A stretch of 64,000 nucleotides of DNA, from assembly GCA_038373885.1 (NCBI GenBank), contig JAWZYV010013285.1, positions 310,001 through 374,000 on the forward strand. Reading direction: 5' to 3'. Every line of letters begins with the position of its first letter. Position 1 is the first letter of the stretch. The DNA comes from Cheiracanthium punctorium. Lineage: Eukaryota; Arthropoda; Arachnida; Araneae; Cheiracanthiidae. The notes under the pieces are model-generated. The model was not told the DNA's origin, made no database searches, and worked only from the letters and a program-made list of their open reading frames with translations. Shown here piece by piece: positions 46,451 to 58,700 of this stretch. Both the position numbers and the translations under genes were made by a program.

Positions 46451-48959
46451 TCATATATGAGTTTCAATATTCGCTAACTTTATCCATTTGAGTTTTCTCT
46501 ATATCGCCATTCTATGCTTCTTTCTGTGTGGAGGCAGCGCCACACAAAATACTCATCTAATTCACCTCTTCTCTTCCTTCAGCGTACTTACTCCAGCAAT
46601 AACACTCATATGATCTGCGTCACACACGCAGTACAGAAAAGATGTGCTTCTTCTTAAAAAGATATCACACAATCTAAAGACTTCAATTCTCAAGGTAATA
46701 GTAAACAGAGATAATATATTCTTTGCGACCTCTTCTTCACTTCAGACAGGACTCAAACAATGCTATATTAAATCATTAGTCTCTTTCTGTTTGTCTCACG
46801 ATACAATCGATTCAATAACTCAAACAATAAAGCCTGCGCGCCAAACTTCGTCTATTACATGACGCCAGGAGGTCTCTTTCATTATATTAAATAACAGCGC
46901 GAGCTGTGAGACCGTGACACAAGTTTCATCATCGAACTCTTATCCGCAGCGCGAGAGACAACGGACTGAGTTCATCAACTCACCAGACACAAAGAGCAGT
47001 TCACTGTCGAAAACCATCCATCAAAATAAATCACTCCACCACTGTTAATACTGTAGAATCAATCACTCCCTAAAGAAAGGAACTATATTGAAGAAGTAAC
47101 CATTTTCCTAGAGATTACACTCTTAAAGATGGTGTTACTTTCATCTGTAACACGCACATTTATTTACAATTGCATCCCTAGAGGACGAGTGCAATTTTGT
47201 GAGTTAAATCAGTAAATAAAAACGGGAGGACTATCTAAAAAATTGTCGGGTATTGATAGTGTTTCATCTGCTTGAATTTAAAAGCAAGATGTCGGAACTA
47301 TTACATGAAAGAAAGAGATTACACAGACATGGTACATTTTGCTTAATTCTATATCCTGGTTTCTTACATTTGTAGGAATGTGCTACGATTAAGATGTTCT
47401 TTGCACTAAAGCAATATATTCAGTATAGAGCTATTTTTAAAAAAATATACAATATAAATCATAATTTATTTGTATGCCATAATTTTTCAATATCGTCCAA
47501 AGCTTGCGTAAAATTTTTCGATTTATGATAGGGATTTCTCTTGTTTAAATGCCGTAGTTCCAAAATAAAATCTAAGTTTAAGGAATAGAACAAGAAAAAA
47601 AATCTAGCGTTATATGGTAAAATTATCAGGTTTTTTCGTGTTTGTATTAGGAGATGCAATCGCCCGTTTTTCCCACAGACGGGAAGACTATATCAATGGC
47701 GCTATAAAGTTTATCATATTCATAGCAAGAGGTATTGTGACAACTATATTATCAAATAAGATAAAGTATTAGAACTTGACACACCATATGCGGACATACT
47801 CCCAATACTTCTATTACAAGCATCTGTTTCCTTACACTCACCTCTGTGCAATTTACGTAACACATCTAAATCTGCTTAATATCTCCAATCAACATAAATC
47901 TACTGAATACTTCATCTATGTCGAAACAATTCTACGCCCGCAGAGCACACGACAACAATTATACTTCAATACCCACTATTATACTACATTTCTAGTTTCT
48001 AACAATGCACAATCTCGAGACGGCGAGAACATCCACAACGAAACAACAGTGCGGGAATTGAAGAGCGCAAAATTCTCCGACACACAAGCCTAACTAGCAT
48101 AGACAGAAGGCAGACACTCCTTACACAAACATCAGAATGATACCTATACTGATTCAGAACTTATGCGATCAAACTCTTAACTCATTACTTCGATCTTTCG
48201 CTGGGGAAACTACAACTCACGTCCAGCACAGTCATAACTCACACAGTACGTACAAATGTCTTCATTTGTCGTGAGTGCGCAACGATCACACCAATAGCCA
48301 CACACGCGTGTTGACAAGTATACAACAGAGCAGGGCCATCTCTCTATCTATCGCATCATCTCTCTCTCGGAGATCATTAGCGTTTTACCAGGGTGGCTGC
48401 ATTTAGAGGGAGGAGGGGCGGGCACGTAAGCTATTTCACACACTAGAAAATTTATAATTAGAGTCCAACTCTACTTTATATTCCTAAAAGGATCTGCGTG
48501 ATAATTTAGATTCGATGTGGACGGATTATAATTATTTGTACGGAAAGATGAGGGAGTGAAGTACATTATCTCTTTCTCAATATAGTGTACACTTATGTGT
48601 ATTTGGTTATTTCTCTTCACTTAGGATTGAGAGTTTGATTCGCGTATGCGTAGTCACATTACTGAGTCATTCGTTAATTTACTTTGGTTGGAGAGGACTT
48701 AGAAATTTCTAGTTTTACTAGGAGATATAGTATTGTGATATACAATCTTATCCTATTATTTGTTTTAGTTGATTTTTTTGATCACAGGTCATCTCTTAAA
48801 TTGGTTCGAGCGATGGAGGTTTGATCTCCTATTCAGGGTGACAGGTGTGTTGTCATGAGCGTCTTCTCACGGGTCTCTCTCTTCTTAGGATTAGAGCTCT
48901 TTCTACAGATGATGTGAGCGACGACGTAGTAGTGGCGGATAACCTGCGGCTACACAAGG
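46451..48959. other. Irregular sequence, no gene or repeat identified
   Basis: About 2.5 kb of sequence without the poly-A/T texture and repeat landmarks of its neighbours. It has scattered CTCTCT/GAGAGA stretches, and no open frame has a recognisable domain. Its texture resembles 22.5-23.5 kb, which borders the C-rich block. Confidence 0.3.
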
Positions 48960-50790
48960 TACCCTACTTCTCTTAGTTGGGGGAAGGGCGGGGTGGGGGG
49001 TGCGTATCTATCGTAGGTGTGCTCTGTTTCTGGGTCTTTTCTGTATTCTACGAGCGGGGTGGTTTTTATGGGATACAGGTGAGGATGTTATTGGGCTGGA
49101 TCTGTGGGTATTTGGGGGGGTGGTTGGTTGGGGGGAGGGGGGTGTTGTTGTGGTGGGTGGTTGTAATGTTTTGGGTTGGATGGGGGGGGTTTTTTTTGAT
49201 GGGAAGTTTTTTGGTGTTGTTTGTGGTTTGGTTTGGGTAGGATGGGATTGTGGGGTGTGGGGTTGGTGTGTGGGGATTGGGTGTAGGCGGAGGTGATGAG
49301 TTGTATGTTTCTCTTTGATGGAGTTGTTGGGGTGGGTTTAATTTGTGGTTATTGTGTTTGGTATGTTGATGTTGTTTAGATGGATGGGTATCTTGAAGCG
49401 CATAGTCGCACTGGCCCTGATTGTCGTGAGCGACACAGAGTTATCTAATTGATGTCAGAGAGTCGCGAGAGTAGCGCATCATATCTTTAGCACACAGTGG
49501 GGATGCGTAGGGGGCACATAAGGGAGCGGGGAGGGAGGTGACGGAGACAAGACAAGAGATAGATATCTGGGTCGTACACTCTATATCTCATCTCACTCTC
49601 TACTCATCATCTGTTTCTATGCACAGAGGGTGTTGGAGTGGGGGTTTGGGGGGGGAAGGGGGGGGGGGTGTGGTGGGGGGGTGGATGTGTGTGTGTATAT
49701 GGGGGAGGGTTTAGGAGGGGTGGTAAGGTGGGGGGTAGGGGTTGATTGTGGGGAGGGTAGGGGGTGGTGGGTTTATTTATGTTTAGAAAAACCAGCCACA
49801 TGGTTTGTGGGGGTGGGGGGGGTGGGATCTTGGTTAGTGTGTGGTTGTGTGTGGGTGTGTTATGTGGTAGATATTAGGGGGGGGGGGGTGGGGGGAGGTA
49901 TATGTGTGATGTGTGAGAGTGAGGGTATATCTATGGGGGGGGGGGGGGGGGGGGGTGGGGGGGGGGGGGGGGGTGTGTGGTATAAAATGATGTACTAGAA
50001 AATAGAGATTGGGGGGGGGAGGGGATAGTCTGTCGGCGGGGGGGGGTGGTTCTACTATGAGGTGATATCTTCTCTATGGGGGAGTATGGTGGTTGGGGTG
50101 TTGTATCACTATATTATCTTCTATGGGGGGGTGGTGTTGGGTTGTAATAGTTATTTAGTTTGTTATAGAAATTATTATATTTCGTTCCATCGTAGGTTTA
50201 TACTCGTGATTGGGCAACTTTTTTGGGGGGGTGTGGGTAGTCTGGGGTTGAGAGAGTTGTGGTTTGGTGTTTTCTCTATATGAGTGTTGTGTATATCTAT
50301 CATGGGGGTGTGATAGTGGTGATATGGGTGGTGAGTGTGAGTGTATATGTGTGGTGGTGTGGGAGGGGTGGTGTGGGGGGGGTGGGGTGTGGGTGTAGTG
50401 TGTGTGGTGGGAAGTGAGAGTGTGGGACTATCTATATGTGTGTGAGCGCGGGTGATGTTTTTGATAGATGTAGGGTTTGTGTGTGTGAGAGAGAGTAGAG
50501 GGGGTTAATGATGAGTGTTGTTTTGGTGTGTGTGTGTGTGTAGTGTATGTGTGATATGTGGTGGTATTTATATTATTTTATAGTGTGGGGGGGTGGTTTT
50601 TTTTTTTTGTGTTGGTGTGGGGGTTTTGTATTGGATGGGGAGGGGGGGGGGGGGGGGAGGGGTGGTTGTAGGGGGGGAAGGTAGGGGGGGGGGGGGGGTA
50701 TTGGGAATGGGTGGGGGGGGAAGGAAGGGGGGGGGAGGAGAGGGGGGGAAGGGTGGAGGAAGGGTTTGTGGGGGAGGGGAAAGGGTGTTT
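48960..50790. repeat. Extreme G-rich low-complexity block
   Basis: About 1.8 kb of G and GT-rich sequence on the plus strand, with long G runs near 49935-49973 and 50640-50760. It is the opposite-strand counterpart in texture of the C-rich block at 19.7-22.6 kb. The open frames are compositional artefacts. The plus strand has many runs that could form G-quadruplexes. Confidence 0.85.
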
Positions 50791-53700
50791 TTTTTTTTTT
50801 AATGGATTTCCAATTAAGTAAAAGTAAGTTGATGCTTTTGTGTTAGGAATGTAATTAATTCTTTCATTCATTTTTAGGAGCTTATTACCCCAAAAAAAAA
50901 CCTTTCAAGGGGGTACGTCAAGTACGTAGCCAAGGGGGGGGGGATAGGGGTCATACCACCCCCCTCATATGAATTTTTTGCCATAGCAAAATGATATTCG
51001 TCACTCCCTTATCACAGCAATTATGCATATATGCCCGAGTTGCAGGTGAAAAAAAAAAAAATTTCCCCCCCCCCCGTAAAGCCCCCCCCCCCCCACGATG
51101 AAAATTCCTGGCTACGCCACTAAGGTACGCTGATGAACATAGAATGTGTTTGAAGATTTTCAAAGAAATAAAATCCTTGTTAAAATAATGATTTTAATTA
51201 ACACATACGTGTGGCGTGAGTGGTGGGGGAGTGGGGATAAGGGCTTAATTTTTTTCATCTTTAAATGTTTTTTTTTGTCATATAAAAAATGAATTTTGAC
51301 TTTTCTTACTGAAGTGCTTATTTAATAATTACCCCCGGTCACCAACCTCAACCCGGGCCACCAAGGGCGGATTAAAGGGGGACGGAGGGCTACCGCCCAC
51401 GAGCCACCCCGAGGAAGAAGGAAATTAATCTAAAAGAATCATATTGGATGGTATATGTTCAATCTTCTAACTAACTCGCCGCGCACAGCAGACAAACTTG
51501 CAGATAATCCGTCAAACAAAACCACTTGTCAAGGTTAAACGAACATTCCCGTTTTTTAACATAGCAGTGAGAACACATTATTTCAAGGTCAAATGAGAAT
51601 TCCAAAAATACCCTTCGGCCCCTACTGTTTTGACCATAGTAGACATAAGAGGAAGATTTACATGTACTTGGGTGAAAAAAAGGAACAAAGGCAGAGGTAG
51701 AGGATCTCGGCAGAGGCTTTTTTTCTTTTTTCTTCTTTTTTTTTTTTTTTTTTAGAATCATGTTCACAACTACATATGGCTATGTTAAAACGCCGAAAAT
51801 CCGCATAAAGAAAAAAGTGGCGAAAAAGCGATAATCTTTGAAAAAGCAAATCTCGTGTAGATAAATTGATCATGTCAATTATAAAGAAGACTACGCAATT
51901 TATATATTTGTACAATGTTATTAATATACCAATTATTGTTTAATTTGGTAAAAAAGTTGTATCACTTGTATTCCTTTTTTTCAGCAAATAACTATCTGAT
52001 TTTTAATTCATAGGAAGAACACATAAAATAAACTGTTTTAAAAAGGTATAGTTTGATTTGGTAATGTGATTTATGGAATTTAAAATTTTTAAACGAGTTT
52101 CGAATTTTTAAAAAATTTTCTATTTAAAACTTTTTTTTTTCATTTCATTATTAATTATTATTATTATTATTTATTTATTGTTATTTATTTTATTATATAT
52201 TATTTACAGTGAGTCATTTATAAGTGATAACATTACGAAATATGGATATTCTATAACTAATAAAAATTGAATAAAACACTTCCTTTCCTCTGCAATCTGC
52301 AAATGTGCTAACTACAGAAAATTCGAAATGAACAGGCTAAAATAATTCTACCAAAGTAATATAAACCGGAAAGAGCTGCTGCAGTATGAAATAGAATTTC
52401 CCACATAAAATTTCTGTAAGCAAAATCTTGAGAATGCACAAATCCAGTACTTAAAATGTGGTTAAAATTTGAAATAAATATTCAAGGTTTATTCAACTAT
52501 TAAAAAAATAAAATTAAAAAACATTTTTGTTTCTTTATCAAAGAAATTTCGGAAGAAAATAATTCAACAGCAATCATAGATTGATTATAATTGATATAAA
52601 CTAATAATTTTTTTTAGATAATAATCGACTTTTAAACTTTTTTTTCATTTTAAGTAGCCTCTCCTGAAAAATATTACATTACTTAGGACAGGGCGTTTTC
52701 CCATTTGTGTTTCTCCTTTCCAACTGGTGACGAGAGAGGCAAGTTTAGCTCCTGCCCGTCTGCCCTCGTTTTGTCAGGCCTGAGTTTTAAAAAACAACAT
52801 GTGTTCGTCAAGAAACCACCAAAAACAAAAAAGAAAAAAAAAAAAAACATGTATACCCTGAAAAATGAGTACGGGTGTCATACCATCCGGGAGGACACTG
52901 ACAAAGAATTGTTCTCCATCTTGTAAATGAATAGTACTTTGTCATTAAAATAATACAATAATAAGTAAATTCAATTATTTAGATAAAAAACATATAAATT
53001 AATAATTTCGAATTTGGCAAATTTTGTAATGTTTGTTTTGTAATACAAGAACCGGAAGTCGACCGATGTTTTAACAAAATAATAGCATTTTTTGCATGCT
53101 CCCAAAACCCCCGGGTCCCCCCAATTTCCCGATTAAAAGGGGCTCAAGGGAGGGTTTTTTAAAACCATTTTTAGATAAATTTGGGGTTTTGGGGGGGGGG
53201 TTAAAAATTTTTTGTTTTTAAAAAATTTTCCTTTAAAAAATTTTTTAAAGAAAAAAAAGTTAATTTAAAAAAATTTTTTAAAAATTTTTAAAAATTTTCC
53301 AAAAAAATGGGGGTTGGGGGGTCGAAACCCCAAAAAGCCAAAAAAATTCCTTTCCCTAAAATTTAATTTTAAAAAATTTTAAAAAAGGTTTTAAAACCAA
53401 AATTTTAAAAAAAAAAAAAATTTTAAATTTTTTTCTTTTTTATTTAAAAAACCCCCGAAAAAATTTCGGGTTTTTCCCAAAAAGCCCAAAAAATTTTGGT
53501 TTCCAAAACCCCCCCCCTTTTAACCCTGGGGCGTAAAAATTAAGTTTTTATTTAAAAATTTTTTTATTTCATTAAAAAACCCCCCCAAAAATTTTTTTCT
53601 TCATCCCTACAACGGTAGTGGGGTGGGGGGGCATCGAGCCCCAAAGCCCCCTGCCTTTCCTACGTCGCAGTAAGAACTATTAAGAGTTTAGCAATACATA

Positions 53701-54010
53701 ATTATAGAATCCGATACAAAACGCTAGCCCCGAAAAAATTCGGGGTCCCCAAAGCTAATTCTAGGTCCAAAGCCCCCCCCACCCTTTCCACTCGTTTCAT
53801 GTAAAAAATTAAGTTTTTCATACAAAATTTATTAATTCCTACAACCCCCCCCCGTCCCCCGCAAAATTTTTCTGGCTACGTCTCCTTCCCCTTCAATCGA
53901 TTAGCATATAAAAGACTGTAACAGACAAAAAACCCCCCAAAAGAAGATTACTAGTAAAGAAAGTAGCGTTTTTTTTTTTTTTTTTTTTTTTTTTTCTGTC
54001 TGGGGTGGCG
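50790..54010. repeat. Large inverted repeat, right arm
   Basis: Reverse-complement partner of 32215-36050. The easiest pairs are 51640-51860 with 34750-34960, 52640-52830 with 33780-33930, 53040-53070 with 33530-33560, and 53600-54000 with 32215-32600. About 500 bp (53120-53600) have no counterpart and look homopolymer-distorted. Confidence 0.75.
53120..53600. repeat. AAAAATTTTT-type homopolymer-distorted block
   Basis: Almost entirely alternating A, T, G and C homopolymer runs of 3-10 bases. The corresponding position of the left arm (about 32.6-33.5 kb) is ordinary sequence. This looks like consensus error or an extreme local expansion. Confidence 0.6.
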
Positions 54011-54070
54011 GTTTTTTTTTTTTTTCTATTCCCCGTGCGGGCGTTTTTTTCCAAAACAGCGGCGTTATTT
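53966..54070. repeat. Degenerate A6-CGC minisatellite relics
   Basis: TAGCG followed by long T runs, GGCGG followed by T runs, GGGCGTTTTTTTCC and GGCGTTATTTC. These are stretched versions of the GCGTTTTTTCC unit. A two-unit relic (GCGTTTTTTCCAGTCCACG) is at about 54471-54490. Confidence 0.55.
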
Positions 54071-54189
54071 CTTTTATCTGTTCCTTTCTCCCGCTCACCG
54101 GGAGGCACATAGCGGGATTTTAAGAGCAGAAAAGGGAAGTTTTTTTTTTTATTTTCAAGCAAATTTTTATTTAAAAAATTTTTGACACG

Positions 54190-54440
54190 AATTTTGAGGG
54201 GGGGCATAGGGAGGGTACGTGGCCCCTTGTGCCCCCCTCCCGACGCTTTCCCTATGTGTTCATATTATTACGTGCTTAGGAAACCCTAATAACAATAGCT
54301 TTCTCACTCCCAGATCTACTGAACATGAAAGTTTACCCCTTTACCCCAAAACAAAAGAAATTTGGCATAAGACCCAATTAAATATATTCCTCATCTCATG
54401 TATATTACAAAACACAGAATGTTTATGTCCAATTTTTAGT
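54190..54440 (-). repeat. Inverted relative of the 255-bp tandem unit
   Basis: GGGGGGCATAGGG, GTGCCCCCCTCCCGACG, TGTGTTCATATTATTACGTG, CTTAGGAAACCCTAATAACA and CAGATCTACTGAAC occur in the order of a reversed 25.4-kb unit. Confidence 0.5.
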
Positions 54441-54499
54441 AAAAATTAATCATTCGGGCGATTTTACGGTTCGCGTTTTTTCCAGTCCACGTTTTCCCC

Positions 54500-54950
54500 C
54501 CCCCACAACCTGCCAAATTATAGCTGATCAGCCAACCCCCAAAAACTGTGAGAAAATCTAATCCCAACTATTAAAAAACTCCATCCCGCCTAACTAAAAT
54601 GATGAAATAACTTCCCGTAACACTGAATTCGACTCACAAATCAATAAATTAAGAGATATCGCATCCCTTGTCCAGTCCTACATTACATAAAATGTTGACA
54701 TTCTCAAAAGCAATTTATCCCCCGATTTCTTTCTATGAGCTCTCATCTCATCTCACTAATAATGAATGACCATCGCTCTCCTTTGGAATGTCGACGCTCC
54801 CGGCATCAACTAGACGTGTTGGATGGACATTATCTTTCCACAGGAAGTGAAACTCCGGTACCTCTTTAACCCCCCCACCCTCTCTGTAATTCTCCCAATG
54901 CCTTTCTTCCCTCGTACTATCAATGGCGAAGCATGCTTCATCCTGAGCAT
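54500..54950. other. Spacer upstream of MTPAP, no gene seen
   Basis: No repeat termini or coding segment recognised. It marks the end of the repeat mosaic. Confidence 0.3.
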
Positions 54951-54959
54951 ACTGATTTC

Positions 54960-55270
54960 AGCAAGAGGGAAACGGCTCCGGAACCGGACAGATTTTGAAA
55001 CGGATCTGGATCCAAATGACAGAAGAGCGGATTCGGACAGAAATGGACCGACCGACTTCGGAACCGAATGACAGAAACGAATGGATCCGGACACAAATGA
55101 CTGATTTCGGAACCAAAGGACCGAAAGGACTGATTTCGGAGCCGGATGAACGAAAGGAACGGGTCCGGACCGAAATGACTGATTTCGGAACCAAATGACC
55201 GAAAGGAGCGGATCCGGGTCCGTTTTTAGAGATGGATCCGCTCCGGATCCGTTCCTATAAACCCGTTCCG
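54960..55270. repeat. GGATCCGG / TGATTTCGGAACC minisatellite
   Basis: Direct repeats of ACTGATTTCGGARCCRRATG and ACGAAAGGA(G/A)CGGRTCCGG with 30-60 bp spacing, about five imperfect units, ending in an inverted GGATCCGCTCCGGATCCG. Open frames exist on both strands only because the repeat lacks stops. Related sequence occurs at 15650-15740 (GGACCGAATCCGGACTCGG). It lies about 220 bp before the first MTPAP start codon. Confidence 0.65.
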
Positions 55271-55487
55271 GTCGGAACGACACAGTGTGAATATGGTACA
55301 GCGTCACCTATAGGCCGTTTTAATCGCTAATAGGAGAAACTGGTTTTCGGACAGCCTGTATTTATCCAAGTGAGCCATGTCCAGAGCATGCCTTTTAAAT
55401 CACCAATTTGAACCCCCAACCAACCAACCAATTAAAACAGAAACAAATGTCTAAGCAATCTAACTCTTGATAGTCTTTAAAATATAC
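55271..55487 (+). promoter_or_regulatory. MTPAP: Presumed MTPAP promoter / 5' UTR region
   Basis: This is the interval between the minisatellite and the first in-frame ATG. No TATA box or clear initiator recognised. The transcription start cannot be placed; the assignment rests only on position. Confidence 0.3.
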
Positions 55488-55719
55488 ATGCGAATAAATA
55501 TGCTCAGGACTACTTTGATTGCTAAAAACTGTCTTCGGAAGGGTCGTGGTAATGAAATCTGGCTTGATGTCTTTTCCAGTGAAGTGAAACAGCTTATGCA
55601 ATTAAATATTGTTCGCTCTTCTTGCTTTCGCCGACATGTGTTGAGATCGTGGTCCTCTAAAAATCATTTCACTGTCAAAAGAAATGCTACAGCATTTAAT
55701 CAATATAGTTCAGTTCAAG
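55488..55719 (+). CDS. MTPAP: MTPAP exon 1 (mitochondrial presequence)
   Basis: In-frame ATGs at 55488 (MRINMLRTTLI) and 55500 (MLRTTLIAKNCLRKGRGNE); no acidic residue appears before GNE, as in import presequences. The donor is CAAG/GTTTTA, phase 1, so the split codon becomes GCA (Ala) with exon 2. The exact start is uncertain between the two ATGs. Similarity to the family is low in this exon, as expected. Confidence 0.7.
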
Positions 55720-58700
55720 GTTTTACTCTTACTTTACCTTTACTATGTGTAGTATTTACTTATATGAAGTTCTACTAAAATGTTTTATTTGAATATTGTT
55801 ATATATTATATGTATGCATAGGATAACCACTTTCTGAGATAAAAAATGCGCGACATGATTGCAGTCAGAGGAGGATAGCCAACTTTGCATTGGCTGATAA
55901 CAAGAAATAATCACTATCATTTAAGCAACTACAATTCTGCTCATGTGTGTGCCATTGCAATGGCTATCTTTTGGAGGCATCGCTTTTCCCCTGTTATGCT
56001 CAATTTAGTTTTTCCTACATATCTATCAGTGTAACTAGAAATACTTTTCTAAAAAGATGACTTGGCAATACTATAACAAATTATCGATGTCAAATCATCA
56101 TTATTTATCTTGAAATATCTGTACATCCGTGCCATATATAAATTGTCTTCCTTTTCTCTGCAAGCAATGACTAACACAGAATGCAGGATATTTTGCTGGG
56201 CAAATGCAAAAATAAGGATGTTCTTACATATTTTGGTACCTAATGCAGTTTGCAGGAGAATGCGTGAAAAAAAAAGGACTGTCCTGCTAAATGCAGGATG
56301 TCTGGTCACCCTATGTATACATGTTCATACATATGAATGTACAATTCATTTTAATCAACCGCAAGTCCATTTTGACTATTTTTTGACGTCTGTAAGTATG
56401 CACGTACATATATATATGTATGTATGCAACTAACTCACATATCTGAAAAGTGTTAGTTAAAGAATGTGAAAATTTCTTATTTAGGATTGTTTAACATCTA
56501 TTTGTACACTTACCTTTTTGGTTCTAATCTACTGGATAGTTTACTTACAAAGCCACTCAAAAATATTTTAATACAATTAAAGTTTATTGATATCTGTAAT
56601 ATATTATGTCTATAGTCAGTTATTATTTGGGCTGCACCCAAAATCTCACCAGCTGTCTTCGACCTTGGCAAGTTTTGCCAAATTTGTCACAAAATAATTG
56701 TATATTTTGATAACGCTGAAACTTTTAATTGAAAAATGCAGAGATATAGTATCTAGAAATATTGTAACCACTAATTATTCATCTCTTTTTTGATTGCAAT
56801 CAATTGGGTAATTTATTTACAGGGTCACTCAAAAGGTCACTTCAATACATTAAGGTCTGTAAATACTTCAATTCATTAAAAGTTTGTGGTGAACCACTAT
56901 TTCGACTATCCCCAAAATGTCACAAACTATCCAAAGTTTGGCATCTTTTGGCAAAATATTCCCAAATTAAGTGTTGAAAAAAATCTTCCAAACTAAACCT
57001 AACTTGGTGATATCTCAAATATTTGACTAGGAATCACTAATCTTAGTATTTTTGCAATAATTTTGTGTCTCTTTCAAACAAAATAAGTTTTGATGAAGTG
57101 CACCAAAAATATTTATGATTTAATAGACATATGAGGAAGTCTTGTGATGTCCTCATCAGATTTTTTTTGTAGTTATGCTCTGAAGTAAAAGTTTCCTAAT
57201 ATTCTTCCATTCCTTAGCATTATTATTATCATTATTTTTTAGTTAACTAGCAGTCCCGCACGGCGTTGCCCGCGAACCCCTTGAATTATGCGATTTACAA
57301 AATTTGACATGTAAACTGCAACTCCAGATTAGTACTCTAGGCTGCAATTGTATAACAGAATGTGTAGATAATGGTTCCAGAGTTTCAGGTATGTATTTAC
57401 AAACGCACCACTAAAGACAACTCACTTTAGTGAGTTGTCTTTAGTGGCTGTAGTGTTGTGGTTGAGGCAGTCTGATATTAATTACAAACTTTAAATGTTT
57501 GACTTCTTTCTCTTTAAAATACACTACAAAAGGGTGAATGGTTGCCTGACTATATGACCAATTACATGATTGTGCCTCATCTTGCAAGATGATCGAATAA
57601 TTCTCAGAAAAGTCACAAATGACAGCCACTTCACAGTCCAAAAGATTTTCCTTTGTTGGTCATCATCATCACCTAATCCAATGGGATTCACCTTAGTTGT
57701 TAATATATTTGCATATTTGAGTAAAAGGGGATTTGTAGGCTAATCAGCTTCAGTTTTCTTTTAAAGAGAGGTTTTCAAACATAATACTATAAAGTAATCA
57801 TTTCGTTTTATTAATTTAATAGTGTTCTGCACACTGCATAGCAAAATTAGCAATTAAAAAATAAAATTTTAATAATTTGGTAAATTATTTACAAAACATG
57901 TGTATTTCTGAAGCCCAGTATCTCCTGATCCCATTGAGATACCATAATAGAATTTTGCTGTATGTATTAAGACATTACAAACTACATTTGATAATATTTC
58001 GGAATTTTTAAAATTGCCACTTTTTGAGAAATTTAAATTTTAAAATTGAATTTTAAAAATTTCATTTTTTTTTTTTTAAATTGTAACCCCTATCTAGTGG
58101 CATACCATATTAAAGCCCCATTCAACAGCTTTAAAATAAGACCACTCTCAGCTTTATACCATCTCTGGTTGCCAGCCTATAGGCATCTAAAGGTGCCAAA
58201 ATATGAATTTTTTTTATAAAAATTTAAATCTTTAAAAATTAATAACTTCAAAAATAATTGTGCTACATAACTGAAATTTGGCATTTTTTCGTAAGTCTGT
58301 GATAGATTGCTGCATGCCAAAAATCATGAGACATCAATTCTGAAAATCTCCCAAAATTGTGTTGATTTGACATGGAATGACCCGCCCCTTTTCTCTCACT
58401 TCCAAATGAATTTATAATTCAAGACTAGGTATCTAAACTTTCCTAATCTTTTTAAAAGCATTCATTTACAGGTTTTTAAAACTATTATTTTCTTTTTTTA
58501 TAGCAACTGAGCTAAGGAATGAAAATTTTGCACCCACTAAATCTCATTTTCAAGAAATGTTAAGTACACGAAAAATAGAAGCTCATCGATCTGTTTTAAT
58601 TGAGGTTGACAGCAAAGAACATGTTCCTTTTGCTGTGGCTTATTGTGAAAAATATGGTGCCATAGCAAATATTTGTTCATATCCAAGTGGAAGTACACAT

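Noticed and set aside
48977..50871. Gly/Val/Trp-rich frames on plus and Pro-rich frames on minus
   Set aside because: Same compositional artefact in the G-rich block.
54810..55307. 165-codon minus-strand Ser/Arg/Phe-rich frame upstream of MTPAP
   Set aside because: The frame is open only because it crosses a stop-free minisatellite, and both strands are open.
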